In this document: positions 27,329 through 36,048 of the stretch, in pieces
Layout: each line of letters begins with the position of its first letter
Numbering within the stretch: position 1 is the first letter of the stretch
Source: UKL13-2 sp044229235
Lineage (GTDB): Bacteria > Pseudomonadota > Gammaproteobacteria > Burkholderiales > Usitatibacteraceae
Assembly: GCA_044229235.1 (NCBI GenBank)
Contig: JBGATH010000013.1
Span: 1 to 64,000, forward strand
DNA length: 64,000 nucleotides
Direction: 5' to 3'
Made by a program: the position numbers and the translations under genes
The notes under the pieces: generated by a model
What the model saw: only the letters and a program-made list of their open reading frames with translations
Database searches by the model: none
What the model was told of the DNA's origin: nothing

Positions 27329-28297
27329 TCAGGCGCACACCGAGGGCGCCCGCACCAGGCCGAGCGCGTGTGGCGGGGCATACGCGGGGCCTTCGGTGAT
27401 GCGCTTGTAATACGAATGATGCGCCGGCGAACCCGGCGGCCAACAGGCCAGAAAGGACTGTTCGAAGGCGGCCGCGTGGTAGTGCACCGGCAGGGCATCG
27501 ACATGCACGCCACCAAACTGGTCGCCATATTGGGCAGCGCCTTCCGGCGCGGCATGAACCGAGATGCGTGTGATCAGGCCGTACTGCGTGAACGCAAAAT
27601 TGGGCATGCCCGCCGCGCCGTTGTTGACCACGAAATGGCGGTTGCCGCCGCCAGCAAAGTGCCGGAAGGTGGGCAGGCAGGTGTGGCTGGAGGCAAAGCC
27701 GACCAGGCGCGCATCCTCGCAGGTTTGCCGCAGCCAGTCGACATTGGCCGGCTCGTGCAGCGAATCGTGCGCAAAACGCCAACCCGACAAGGATTCGGCA
27801 TCGCCATGCACGATGCCGATGCGCTGGCCGCCCACTTCGGCCATGGCGTGCATCGGCAGCCTGGTCAGTTCATCGGCGAGGGCGGTCAACGGCGCGGTGC
27901 TGCGCGCCACCTGGCGCAGGCGCCGAATGATCTGGTTGGAGCGCTCGACGTCGGCGTCATCCACGTAATCCGGATAGGCGCACCCACAGCCGGCATCGTC
28001 AGCGTCGGCCGCCAGTTCGGTTTCGACGTTGCCGCGCAGCGCCACGTGCTGCAGCACCACGCGATTAATGGCCTCGAACGACGCCGGGTCGGCATTGAAC
28101 CAGTTGAAATCGCCGTTGAACACCAGCGTCGGCTCATCCGGTTCGCACATCGCCATCTCCAGGATGGCCTCCAGCGCGGCCAGATTGCCGTAAAGGCCGC
28201 CGATCACATACAGCGTGCTGGCGCGCAGGTCGGCGTCGCGGCGAAACACCGCCGGCGCATAGCGATAGGAGAGTGGGCAGGAGCGACCGGGGGTCAT
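27329..28297 (-). CDS. Metallophosphoesterase-like protein with altered metal site
   Basis: A 322-residue protein with the calcineurin-like phosphoesterase layout: IGGLYGNLAALEAIL, then VFNGDFNWFN, then LRGNVE, then IVHGD, then ASSHTCLP. Compared with canonical motifs, the first metal-binding Asp and His (usually DxHGN) are Gly34 and Tyr36 here, and the last GHTH is SHTC. Function is therefore doubtful; it could be a non-catalytic relative or use a different metal set. It lies just downstream of the ArsS-like radical SAM gene with a palindromic repeat between them. Start ATG at 28297 is tentative. Confidence 0.7.
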   Translation of the reverse strand: MTPGRSCPLSYRYAPAVFRRDADLRASTLYVIGGLYGNLAALEAILEMAMCEPDEPTLVFNGDFNWFNADPASFEAINRVVLQHVALRGNVETELAADADDAGCGCAYPDYVDDADVERSNQIIRRLRQVARSTAPLTALADELTRLPMHAMAEVGGQRIGIVHGDAESLSGWRFAHDSLHEPANVDWLRQTCEDARLVGFASSHTCLPTFRHFAGGGNRHFVVNNGAAGMPNFAFTQYGLITRISVHAAPEGAAQYGDQFGGVHVDALPVHYHAAAFEQSFLACWPPGSPAHHSYYKRITEGPAYAPPHALGLVRAPSVCA

Positions 28298-28317
28298 CTT
28301 TGGAAAGTGAAACGTGG

Positions 28318-28383
28318 AACTCAAGTACCGGCGCGCCTCCCAGGCCAAAAACGCCCGGAAAGGCGCGCCAATGCTGGACTTTT
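28318..28383. repeat. Dispersed 66-bp palindromic element, copy 4
   Basis: Left arm ACTCAAGTACCGGCGCG is diverged, right arm GCGCCAATGCTGGACTTTT is well kept. It sits between the metallophosphoesterase-like and radical SAM genes. Confidence 0.82.
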
Positions 28384-28386
28384 AGC

Positions 28387-29388
28387 CTATTCCGCCGCGA
28401 CCAGTGCGCCGACCGATGCGCCATCCCCATCCAGCGCACCGCCGCAGGACGAGCCCTGTCCGGCGGTACAGCCGTAGCAATGGTCGCGCACGACGATCGG
28501 GTTGCCCAGCAAGTCCGCGCCCATCAGTTCACGCAGATGGGTTTTCAGCTGGCTGGCGTGTTGCAGGGGCAGGCCCAGCATCTGGTTGAAATCGCAGTCG
28601 TACACATAGCCCTGGTAGTCGACCGACAGCAGCGAGCGGCACATCACGCTTTCCAGGTTGTGCGACTGAAAGTTGGCCACCAGCAAATCCATGTAGCCCT
28701 CGAACTCGCCCTTGGACACCAGGGTGGAGCCGAAGCGCTGGATCGGCATGTTGGTGATGGTGTAGAGGTGATTGAAAACGATGCCGAAGTTTTCGGCCAG
28801 CAGGCGATGGTAATCGGCTTCCAGTTGTTCCTGCGCCGGCGGCAGCTTCGGGCCCTGCGGGTTGAATACCAGGTTCAGCAGGAGGCCGCTGCCGGGCTGG
28901 CCATAGCCAAGAGCATTGAGCTTTTTCAGCGCGGTGATCGAGGCCTCAAACACGCCCTCGCCGCGTTGCTTGTCGACATTGTCCTGCGAGTAGCAGGGCA
29001 GCGATGCCGTAATTTCCACTTTCTGATCGGCGAGAAACTGCCCCAGGTCTTCGTGACCCGGCTCTTCGAGGATGGTCAGGTTGCAGCGGTCGATGACGCG
29101 CACGTTCATGGCGCGCGCCGCCGTCACCAGCTGGCGAAAATGTGCGTTGAGCTCGGGGGCGCCACCGGTGAGGTCCAGCGTGGTGACATTCGCGGCGCGC
29201 ATGAAGTCGATGACCTCGGCGACGGTCTCGCCCGACATCATCTCTTTGCGGTCCGGGCTGGCGTTGACGTGGCAATGAAAGCAGGCCTGGTTGCACTTGT
29301 AGCCCAGGTTCACCTGCAGCGTGTCCAGCGCCTTGCGGCGAATGTGCGGAAAACCGCGCGATCTCATCAGGTGCAGGGTCTGGTGCAT
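28387..29388 (-). CDS. arsS: Radical SAM/Cys-rich protein, ArsS-like (arsenosugar biosynthesis family)
   Basis: A 333-residue radical S-adenosylmethionine protein. The iron-sulfur motif CNQACFHC (Cys32, Cys36, Cys39) is followed by LDLTGGAPELNAHF. The C-terminal DHCYGCTAGQGSSCGG is the extra cysteine-rich signature of the family that includes ArsS, which adds a 5'-deoxyadenosyl group to methylated arsenic. No ArsM methyltransferase gene is in the window, so an arsenic role rests on family alone; many members of this family have unknown substrates. Start ATG at 29388 is chosen because the domain begins with the conserved HLMRSRGFPHIRRKAL. Confidence 0.8.
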   Translation of the reverse strand: MHQTLHLMRSRGFPHIRRKALDTLQVNLGYKCNQACFHCHVNASPDRKEMMSGETVAEVIDFMRAANVTTLDLTGGAPELNAHFRQLVTAARAMNVRVIDRCNLTILEEPGHEDLGQFLADQKVEITASLPCYSQDNVDKQRGEGVFEASITALKKLNALGYGQPGSGLLLNLVFNPQGPKLPPAQEQLEADYHRLLAENFGIVFNHLYTITNMPIQRFGSTLVSKGEFEGYMDLLVANFQSHNLESVMCRSLLSVDYQGYVYDCDFNQMLGLPLQHASQLKTHLRELMGADLLGNPIVVRDHCYGCTAGQGSSCGGALDGDGASVGALVAAE

Positions 29389-29607
29389 GGAAAGCCTGTC
29401 GGGGTGAGTGGGCGAATCATAGACGGGATGGGTAACTACGTCGAGTCGGCTGTTTGCGGATGTTGCCGTGTCTGACTCAATCGCGGGGCAGCCAGCAAAT
29501 GCGTCGGAATCGGCCGCTAATCCTGACGCCATCCTGACTGTCTGTCGCCCTTGCTTGGGGCCGGGTTGCAAATCGCTTTGTCCATTTCCCCCGCGTTTGC
29601 AGTCCGG

Positions 29608-29735
29608 AACTTCTCCCTTTGGAAAAGGGAGATCGAGAGGGATTTGCAGCGGTTATCACGCCATGACGACCGAAAATCCTCCTCCGCCCCTCGCTACGCT
29701 CTCCCCTTTTCCAAAGGAGGAAGTGTCTGACTGGT
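29608..29735. repeat. Large palindromic element, third copy
   Basis: CTTCTCCCTTTGGAAAAGGG on the left, then AGATCGAGAGGGATT, GCGGTT and CACG as in the copies at 2571-2885. The right side AAATCCTCCTCCGCCCCTC is diverged. It is the only structure I see in the 451-base gap between the radical SAM and Bug-receptor genes; the flank duplicated at 2.7-2.9 kb is absent here. Confidence 0.75.
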
Positions 29736-29839
29736 GCACGGCAGGGAACGAGACTTCCGACGTGCGACAGACCCCCAGCATGCCCCCTGGTTCCCGCGCG
29801 GCCGTAGAATCCTCGCAGTCACCAATCTGGGGTCATCGC

Positions 29840-30844
29840 ATGCCTGTCGTTTTTGCTCGCAGCAGTTTCGCGCACCGCCGCCGTGAAGCCCTCTCGGCCG
29901 TGTTCGGCCTGATGTGGCTGCTGGCGGGCTCGCTCGCCGGCGCCGAAACCTGGCCCTCCAAACCCCTGCGGTGGGTGGTTGCCTACCCTGCAGGAGGCGG
30001 CTCGGACTTTCTGGCCCGCACGCTGGCGCCACAACTGGCCAAACAGCTCGGCCAAAGCATCGTCATCGACAACCGCCCCGGTGCAGCCGGCATCATCGGC
30101 ACCGAGAACGCCGCCAAATCGCCCGCCGACGGTTACACGCTCGTCACCGGCGACAACGGCGCGCTGATTTTCAACGAGGTCATGTACCGCAAGCTGCCGT
30201 ATGCGCCCGGCGATTTCGCGCCGGTCGGGTTCATGGCGCGCTTTCCGCTCATTCTGGTGGCAAACCCGGCCAGCGGATTCACCAGTGCGCGCCAACTGCT
30301 CGAGGAACTGAAGAAGCAGCCCGGCAAATACAGCTATGCCTCGCCGGGTGTGGGTTCACCGCATCACCTGGCCATGGAGCTGCTCAAGCAGCGCGCCGCC
30401 ATCGATGTGCTGCATGTGCCCTACCGCGGCACCGCCATGGCCTTGCAGGATGTGATCGCCGGGCAGGTGCCGATCGCGGTGCTCGATACCGCCGCGGGCC
30501 TCGCGCAGATTCGCGGCGGCAAGCTGCGCGCGCTGGCGGTGATGACCAAAAAACGCATCCCCGCCTTGCCGGACGTGCCCACGCTCGATGAAATCGGTGT
30601 GAAAGACTTCGAAGCAACCGCGTGGCAAAGTCTGTTCGTGCCGCGTGGCACACCGTCAGAAATCGTCGGCCGCCTGACGACTGAAATGAACAAGGCCATC
30701 ACCACGCCGGAGGTCAAGCTGCGCCTGGAGGAATTCGGCCTGGAAGTACTGCCTGGCGACAGCCCGGCCTTGGCGCAGTTTCTGCAGAAGGAAACAGTGT
30801 TCTGGCACGCCCTCATCAAGGCGCGCGGGCTGGTGGCGGAGTAG
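29840..30844 (+). CDS. Bug-family (TctC) tripartite tricarboxylate transporter substrate-binding protein
   Basis: A 334-residue extracytoplasmic receptor of the Bug/TctC family: signal segment (AVFGLMWLLAGSLAGAE) then the conserved WPSKPLRWVVAYPAGGGSDF, IDNRPGAAGIIGTE, PYRGTAMALQDVIAGQV and VPTLDEIGV motifs. Bug proteins bind small organic acids and are massively expanded in Burkholderiales. No TctA or TctB membrane partner is next to it, which is common for orphan Bug receptors. The ATG at 29840 begins the signal peptide, so the long upstream in-frame extension is rejected. Confidence 0.93.
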   Translation: MPVVFARSSFAHRRREALSAVFGLMWLLAGSLAGAETWPSKPLRWVVAYPAGGGSDFLARTLAPQLAKQLGQSIVIDNRPGAAGIIGTENAAKSPADGYTLVTGDNGALIFNEVMYRKLPYAPGDFAPVGFMARFPLILVANPASGFTSARQLLEELKKQPGKYSYASPGVGSPHHLAMELLKQRAAIDVLHVPYRGTAMALQDVIAGQVPIAVLDTAAGLAQIRGGKLRALAVMTKKRIPALPDVPTLDEIGVKDFEATAWQSLFVPRGTPSEIVGRLTTEMNKAITTPEVKLRLEEFGLEVLPGDSPALAQFLQKETVFWHALIKARGLVAE

Positions 30845-30962
30845 CCGGCGTCACCACCGATGGTCGACGCATTGGCGCCCGTGTCGGGCTATGCAGCGTC
30901 GCTAACCTTTCGGCCAAGGCGCGCGTGACGGCACTGGGTGGTGCAGTCACTACTCACACCGG

Positions 30963-32198
30963 TCACTTTGCCGGGACTAGCGGCCGCAACTGCGTGTCGA
31001 TGACTTCGCTCGCTACCCGCCGCCCCAGCGTGAGGCCTGCTTCGATCGAGTTCCGGAAATGCGCGCCGGTCCACAGTCGCGAGTAGCCAACCTCGCGAGC
31101 GAGAGTAGGCACATCAGCCCAAACGCGGGTCTGGCCGGTTCTCGGATTGCGCCACGAGATCGGCGTTTTCACTTCGTACAAACGTGGCAGCACGACCTCC
31201 AGCAATCCGCCCAGCACCGGAAAACCACCCGGGTATTCATCCTGTGAAGGCGTGCGGGTTAGCGGCTTCCAGTCGGCTTGCTTCACGCTGGCATGTGCGT
31301 GCGGGCCGGCGATGGCGGTTTCCGGACGCCAGTGGCCATATTTTTCCTTGAACGCGATTTCAGCCACGCTGGCGTCGAAACCGCTCATCTGATCGAGCGC
31401 CAACAGTCGCGCGGTATCGAGCAGGCCGAGCTTGCGTGCTTCCAGCGTTGTGCGGATCAGCTTCACGAACTCATTGGAAATAGGATCGGAATTCCAGAAC
31501 AGTGCGGCGGCGGTCTGGTCTGCCGTACGCGTTGCACTGTCGCGCGCGCCGGCGCCGCGGATTTCGCGTGCGTTGTCCAATGCCACGTCGCTATCAGGTT
31601 TCGGCGGCGGGCCGGGATCAAAGCTCGCAAGCGACGCAATGCCAAACGGTTTCATTCGCGCCATCGTGACTGACGCGCGCATCTTGGATTCCGGCGGAAT
31701 GACGAACTTGCCCGGCGCGGGCTCGTGCGTGGCGGCATCGATGCGTTCCAGCCGGTCCTGCGCGCGGGCTTCGAGCAGCAGCAGCGCAGCATGCTGGCCA
31801 AGCCTTACGCCTGCGGCCTTGGCGCTGGCATCCTTCACCTTGTCGAGCTGTTCTTTGTAGGCTTTCTTGAGCGCGTCGTGGTCGGCGTCCGGCTGTGTGG
31901 AAAGCGCCGTAAACATCGCCGCAGCGATTGCCGCTTCCGGCGACGCGCCCGGGACAGGTTTCGGCGCGGGCGCGTAGGACTGGTACTTGGGCTCAATCGC
32001 ATTCAGGGCATTGAATGCCGCCAGATGGGCGATGACCTGAATGCGCCCACCGATATGCCGGGCGGGTATCTTCTCGGTCACTTCCTCAGCCGTCTGCGTC
32101 CAGTCGAGCATCGCATTCGCCCTGGCGAATGTGGCTGTACCAAGCACGAAGCTGGCAACCAATGTGATCCATGCCGCGCGATTGAAAATTTTATACAT
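30963..32198 (-). CDS. Vanadium haloperoxidase-like (PAP2-related) secreted protein
   Basis: A 411-residue protein with a signal peptide (AAWITLVASFVLGTATFARA) and the fold of bacterial vanadium-dependent haloperoxidases and acid phosphatases. Visible motifs are KYGHWRPET (residues 286-294, phosphate/vanadate-binding Lys and Arg) and SRLWTGAHF (373-381) with the late His380. The middle motif, normally YPSGH, reads YPGGF at 322-326, so the acid-base histidine is missing. It may be a secreted phosphatase-fold protein with changed activity. A purine-rich GGGAGGGG ribosome site precedes the ATG. Confidence 0.8.
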   Translation of the reverse strand: MYKIFNRAAWITLVASFVLGTATFARANAMLDWTQTAEEVTEKIPARHIGGRIQVIAHLAAFNALNAIEPKYQSYAPAPKPVPGASPEAAIAAAMFTALSTQPDADHDALKKAYKEQLDKVKDASAKAAGVRLGQHAALLLLEARAQDRLERIDAATHEPAPGKFVIPPESKMRASVTMARMKPFGIASLASFDPGPPPKPDSDVALDNAREIRGAGARDSATRTADQTAAALFWNSDPISNEFVKLIRTTLEARKLGLLDTARLLALDQMSGFDASVAEIAFKEKYGHWRPETAIAGPHAHASVKQADWKPLTRTPSQDEYPGGFPVLGGLLEVVLPRLYEVKTPISWRNPRTGQTRVWADVPTLAREVGYSRLWTGAHFRNSIEAGLTLGRRVASEVIDTQLRPLVPAK

Positions 32199-32298
32199 TT
32201 CCCCTCCCTTTACCGGTCATTGTCGCCAAACAGTAAATCGATACCGCGCCAGTCCGTCAAGCGCCTCGCGAATAGCCCATGCCGCGGGTAACGGCGGG

Positions 32299-32345
32299 TT
32301 GAAAACGGCACAAGGTGAGGCGCTGCTTGCAGCGCCCGTTTTCAA
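32299..32345. other. Nested hairpin in the divergent gap before the flavin reductase
   Basis: The outer arms TTGAAAACGG and CCGTTTTCAA are perfect complements and enclose an inner perfect hairpin GGCGCTGC-TT-GCAGCGCC. The inner stem followed by CGTTTTC looks terminator-like on the plus strand, but it lies between two divergent genes (start codons at 32198 and 32424), so it may be a regulatory site. Confidence 0.5.
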
Positions 32346-32423
32346 CTTCAATGCGCGATGATCGGGTAAGCGAAGAATACGTGGCCTGATCAACCCAGGC
32401 CCGATGATGAAGGAGTAGCATCG

Positions 32424-33008
32424 ATGTCATTCGCGCGCTTGGCGAGGAATCGATTTGAAAAGAGTATTGCGTTGACCAGACGTGCCTATCCGCTGTCCAA
32501 AGTGTACGGCCTGCTGGAGCCGGGCCCGGTGGTGTTGCTGACCACCGCGTACAAAGGCCGCGCCAATGTCATGACCATGTCGTGGCACACCATGATTGAC
32601 TTCGAGCCACCGCTGGTGGGCTGCATAGTCAGCAACCGCGATTTCAGTTTCGAGGCGCTCAGCAAGACCGGCGAATGCGTGATCAACATCCCCACCGTCG
32701 AATTAGCCAAGCAAGTGGTCGCTGTCGGCAATGTCTCCGGGCGGTGCATCGACAAATTTCGCAAGGTGGGCCTCACGCCGCTGCCCGCATCGCAGGTGGC
32801 CGCACCGCTGGTCGGTGAGTGCTACGCCAGCCTGGAGTGCCGTGTGATCGACCGGCGGCTGATGAACCGCTACAACTTCTTCGTGCTGGAAGTGCTGGCG
32901 GCGTGGATCGATCCGGCACGGAAATCACCGCGCACGCTGCACCATCGTGGGAGTGGGGCGTTCATGGTGGCAGGGGAGACGATCAAGTTGGCGTCGAAGA
33001 TGAGGTGA
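32424..33008 (+). CDS. Flavin reductase family protein (FMN-binding)
   Basis: A 194-residue flavoprotein of the flavin-reductase-like split-barrel family. It has YGLLEPGPVVLLTTAYKGRANVMTMSWHTM, IVSNRDFSFEALSKTGECVINIPT and the KFRKVGLT segment near mid-protein. Members bind FMN or FAD and reduce it with NAD(P)H, or act in stress-related redox steps; the partner oxygenase, if any, is not in view. AAGGAG at 32410 supports the ATG at 32424. Confidence 0.88.
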   Translation: MSFARLARNRFEKSIALTRRAYPLSKVYGLLEPGPVVLLTTAYKGRANVMTMSWHTMIDFEPPLVGCIVSNRDFSFEALSKTGECVINIPTVELAKQVVAVGNVSGRCIDKFRKVGLTPLPASQVAAPLVGECYASLECRVIDRRLMNRYNFFVLEVLAAWIDPARKSPRTLHHRGSGAFMVAGETIKLASKMR

Positions 33009-33151
33009 GGCGGTGCGGCAGGGCATGCCAACCGCTGCAATGACCTCAAGCGCGCCGCCCCTGGCTCGATCGTGTTGCCTGCAGTACTGAATTCAGGCCG
33101 GCCACTTGTGATTGAGGCAAGCTTTTCGGTCGGTCGCAATGCGACAGTTGG

Positions 33152-34342
33152 CTAGTGTGCGCCCTGCAAATCCGCCGGCATCAACCCATACAACAGATAG
33201 TCGATCAGTTCGCGCACCGAGCGGATCGCGTCGCCGAACGGCAGCGGATTGGCGCCGCGAAAAAACAGGCCGCGTTGCACGTCGCCGGCGAGCGCGGCGG
33301 CGAGGTGATGGTCGATGCAGAATTGCCCGGCGCGCTCGAGGCCGTCGCGAAGGCCGCAGTGTTCGAGGCAATCGAAAGCGAGCGTGCAGTCGGTGCGCGG
33401 CTTGGTGCGTTTTTGCAGGACAGGCAGTTTTTCCAGGTACTTTTCGAGCCAGGGCGTGCGCACCGCGCGCGCCGGCAGGCCGGCCACGCTCATGAAGGTC
33501 ACGATGTCCTCGGGCTTGGCTTCGGCCAGCACGCGCTTGAAGTTGGGGTGCGCATCGCCCTCCGTGGTGACGGCAAACGGCGTGCCGATCTGCACCGCGC
33601 TGGCGCCCAGCGCAAACAGCTCACGCACCTTGCCCGGCGTGGCGATGCCGCCGGCCGGAATCAGCGGAATATGTTCGCGCTCGATGCCCAGGTCGTGAAA
33701 CACCTGAAAGGTTTCCTCCAGTACGCGCGGAAAATCGAACCGCGGATCGTTGAGGTCTTCGATCTTGGCCGCGCCGAGGTGGCCGCCGGCGTAACGCGGA
33801 TGCTCGATGACGATGGCGTCGGGCAGGCAGTTCTTGCGCAGCCATTTCTTCAATACAATGGCGATGCCGCGCGAGTCGGAAAGAATCGGGATCAGCGCCA
33901 CATCGGGAAAATCCTTGGTGAGATCCGGCAGGTCCAGCGGCAGGCCGGCGCCAACCACGATGGCCTCGGCACCTGATTCGCAGGACTGGCGCACGTTAGC
34001 CGCGTATTCAGACACGGCACGCATGACATTGACCGCCACCATGCCATGGCCCTCGGCCACCGCCAGCGCGCCGCGCACTTCACGGTCGATGGCGATCAGG
34101 TTGGCGCGATTGATGGCGTCCTTGTCACGACTCTTGGCGGTTTCCTTGAGCAGGTCGGGATGCTGGCGACGCAGGTCCACGCTCGAGACGGTACCGATGC
34201 CGCCGGCGCGTGCGACGTGGCCAGCGAGCCGGTGGGCGGACACACCCACGCCCATGCCGCCCTGCACGATCGGCAGCAGGCTCTTGTTCCTGATGGTCAG
34301 TACCGGCAGATCCGGCAGCGCGGTGGGGTGCACGGTATTCAT
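33152..34342 (-). CDS. Nitronate monooxygenase (2-nitropropane dioxygenase family)
   Basis: A 396-residue FMN-dependent barrel protein. It has the N-terminal IVQGGMGVGVSAHRLAGHVARAGGIGT, the phosphate-binding loops EHPRYAGGHLG and IPAGGIATPGKVRELFALGASAVQIGTPF. Relatives oxidise toxic alkyl nitronates. In many proteobacteria this long form sits beside ubiquinone or fatty-acid genes and its true substrate is unclear. The start codon overlaps the stop of the UbiH-family gene by 4 bases, so the two are translated from one message. Confidence 0.88.
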   Translation of the reverse strand: MNTVHPTALPDLPVLTIRNKSLLPIVQGGMGVGVSAHRLAGHVARAGGIGTVSSVDLRRQHPDLLKETAKSRDKDAINRANLIAIDREVRGALAVAEGHGMVAVNVMRAVSEYAANVRQSCESGAEAIVVGAGLPLDLPDLTKDFPDVALIPILSDSRGIAIVLKKWLRKNCLPDAIVIEHPRYAGGHLGAAKIEDLNDPRFDFPRVLEETFQVFHDLGIEREHIPLIPAGGIATPGKVRELFALGASAVQIGTPFAVTTEGDAHPNFKRVLAEAKPEDIVTFMSVAGLPARAVRTPWLEKYLEKLPVLQKRTKPRTDCTLAFDCLEHCGLRDGLERAGQFCIDHHLAAALAGDVQRGLFFRGANPLPFGDAIRSVRELIDYLLYGLMPADLQGAH

Positions 34343-35586
34343 CGTAGTCGTGGCAGCTGCGGCAGTCGTGGCAGCAGCTGCGACAGCTTGCGCGGCGCGC
34401 CGTTGTCGGTGAGATGGCTGGTGATCCAGCCTTTGAGCGGACGCACGTGGTCGGCAACTTGCAACAGGCGGCGGCGCGCGACACGGGCCGGTGGCCGGTC
34501 GTCGGTGAACAGTTTAACCAGCGCATTGGTGCCGGTGAATATCGCCCAGGTTTCGCGGCGGTGCGTGCGCTGGTAGGCGCGCAGTACATTTTCTCCACCG
34601 ATGTCGCCACCGTTCTTTCGGGCTTTGTCAATTTCGCGTGTCAGGCTTTGCACGCCATACAGGCCGAAGTTATAGCCGTGCGCGGTGACCGGATGCATGC
34701 CCACCGCCGCGTCACCCACCAGCGCAAAGCGCGCGGCGTGGAATTGCCGCGCGTACACGGCCACCAGCGGGTAGCGATGGCGTTCGCCGACCAGCGTCAT
34801 GCGGCCGAGGCGTGAACCGAATTGCGATTCGATCTCGCGGCCGAGCTGCTCCGCGCTCATCTGCATGATGGCCGCCGAGTCGGGCGTCTTCACCGTCATC
34901 ACCACCGACACCTGATTGTTGTTCATCGGCAGTACCGCAAGCGTGCGGCCCCAGCGGAAGCACTCGTAGGCCACGCCGTCGCCGGCGTACTCGTGCTGCA
35001 TGCGACAGACGATGACCTCGCGGCCGAAGTCGTGCATGTGCGCGGGAATGCCCATGTGGCGGCGCGATGCCGAGAAGCGGCTGTCGGCGGCAATCACCAG
35101 CTTTGCCGTCAGCGTGCTGCCGTCTTCCAGCGTCACGGTGGAGGTGCTGCCGGGGGCATCGATGCTGGTCACGCCTTTGCCCGACAGCAGTTGCAGGCTG
35201 GCGCCTTCGAGGCCCTTGGTGGCGTCGTAGGCTGCCTTGCGAATGCAGTGGTTTGGCACCAGAAAGCCCAGGCTTTCGGAGGCCTTGCCCGGCTCCGCGC
35301 GCGGCATCAGGTTGAGGAAATGCGGCGAGCCTTCCTGCTCGACCTTGGCACCGCGAATGGTGGCGACTTCGGCTTCCGGCAAGCGTTGCCAGATGCCCAG
35401 CGATTGCAGGATGTCGCGCGAACGAAAGGTGAGTGCGATGTCGCGCCCGTCCACCGGCGGATCGGCCAGAACAGCTTCGTCGAGCTTTTCCACCACCGTC
35501 ACCGACAGGCCAGTGCGTACCAGCGAGCAGGCCATGGCCAGGCCGGCCGGCCCGGCGCCAATGATAACGACATCACGTATTGCCAT
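34339..35586 (-). CDS. UbiH/COQ6-family FAD-dependent hydroxylase (UbiM-like)
   Basis: A 415-residue class A flavin monooxygenase: FAD motif VVIIGAGPAGLAMACSLVRTGL at the N-terminus, the DG-type NADPH segment (KLVIAADSRFSASR) and the second FAD motif ALVGDAAVGMHPVTAHGYNFGL. This is the ubiquinone-hydroxylase family. The single extra copy away from other ubi genes and the HGYN form are compatible with the broad-specificity 5-demethoxyubiquinol hydroxylase UbiM, but this is not proven. The C-terminus (QLLPRLPQLPRLR) is encoded by small internal repeats and looks appended. Overlaps the nitronate monooxygenase start. Confidence 0.82.
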   Translation of the reverse strand: MAIRDVVIIGAGPAGLAMACSLVRTGLSVTVVEKLDEAVLADPPVDGRDIALTFRSRDILQSLGIWQRLPEAEVATIRGAKVEQEGSPHFLNLMPRAEPGKASESLGFLVPNHCIRKAAYDATKGLEGASLQLLSGKGVTSIDAPGSTSTVTLEDGSTLTAKLVIAADSRFSASRRHMGIPAHMHDFGREVIVCRMQHEYAGDGVAYECFRWGRTLAVLPMNNNQVSVVMTVKTPDSAAIMQMSAEQLGREIESQFGSRLGRMTLVGERHRYPLVAVYARQFHAARFALVGDAAVGMHPVTAHGYNFGLYGVQSLTREIDKARKNGGDIGGENVLRAYQRTHRRETWAIFTGTNALVKLFTDDRPPARVARRRLLQVADHVRPLKGWITSHLTDNGAPRKLSQLLPRLPQLPRLR

Positions 35587-35742
35587 CTTGCTCTCCGCCG
35601 TTCAGGTTTCAGTGGGCGTGGCAGGTCAAAAACCTGCCCGGGGAAATGACAATTTCCCTGATTGCCATCGTAGGCAACTGGGCGCAACAGCGGTTGACGC
35701 ACGTCAAACGCAACGTGATTTGCGCCAGCGCGAAATCGGCGA

Positions 35743-35806
35743 GATCAAGCACTGGCGCGGCTCGCAGGGCAAAATGCCGCTGGAAGCCCCGCCAGTACTG
35801 GAGTTT
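35743..35806. repeat. Dispersed 66-bp palindromic element, copy 5
   Basis: ATCAAGCACTGGCGCGGC on the left and CCGCCAGTACTGGAGTTT on the right, with AAAATGCC in the middle. It lies in the gap between the UbiH-family start and the mgtA stop. Confidence 0.82.
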
Positions 35807-35866
35807 CGAGGGTGGGTGCTCGAATAGATCCGGCGAGTAAACAGGGGGAATAGTCGCCAACAAGGC

Positions 35867-35944
35867 CCTTCCCCGGCGCAGGCCGGGGCCCAATTTCGGC
35901 TTTCCGACTTGAATAACTTGGACCCCGGCCTCCGCCGGGGAAGG
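35867..35944. repeat. 27-bp inverted repeat with 24-bp loop
   Basis: The left arm from 35867 (CCTTCCCCGGCGCAGGCCGG...) and the right arm ending at 35944 match at 25 of 27 positions when one is reversed and complemented; each arm is itself a small CCCCGGC/GCCGGGG palindrome. A strong DNA cruciform or RNA hairpin is possible. With copy 5 of the 66-bp element it fills much of the 462-base gap at 35587-36048; no gene is seen there. Confidence 0.8.
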
Positions 35945-36048
35945 ACAAATTCTGTACCGGCACATTTGGTTACCGGGTCAACATGAACCAGCGGCGCCAC
36001 CAAACGTGACGCCTTCGGTGAATGTTCCGTGGCGAAGTCCCTGCAATC

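Noticed and set aside
35587..36048. An insertion sequence remnant between the UbiH-family gene and mgtA
   Set aside because: There is no transposase fragment; the structure is explained by one 66-bp element and one separate inverted repeat.
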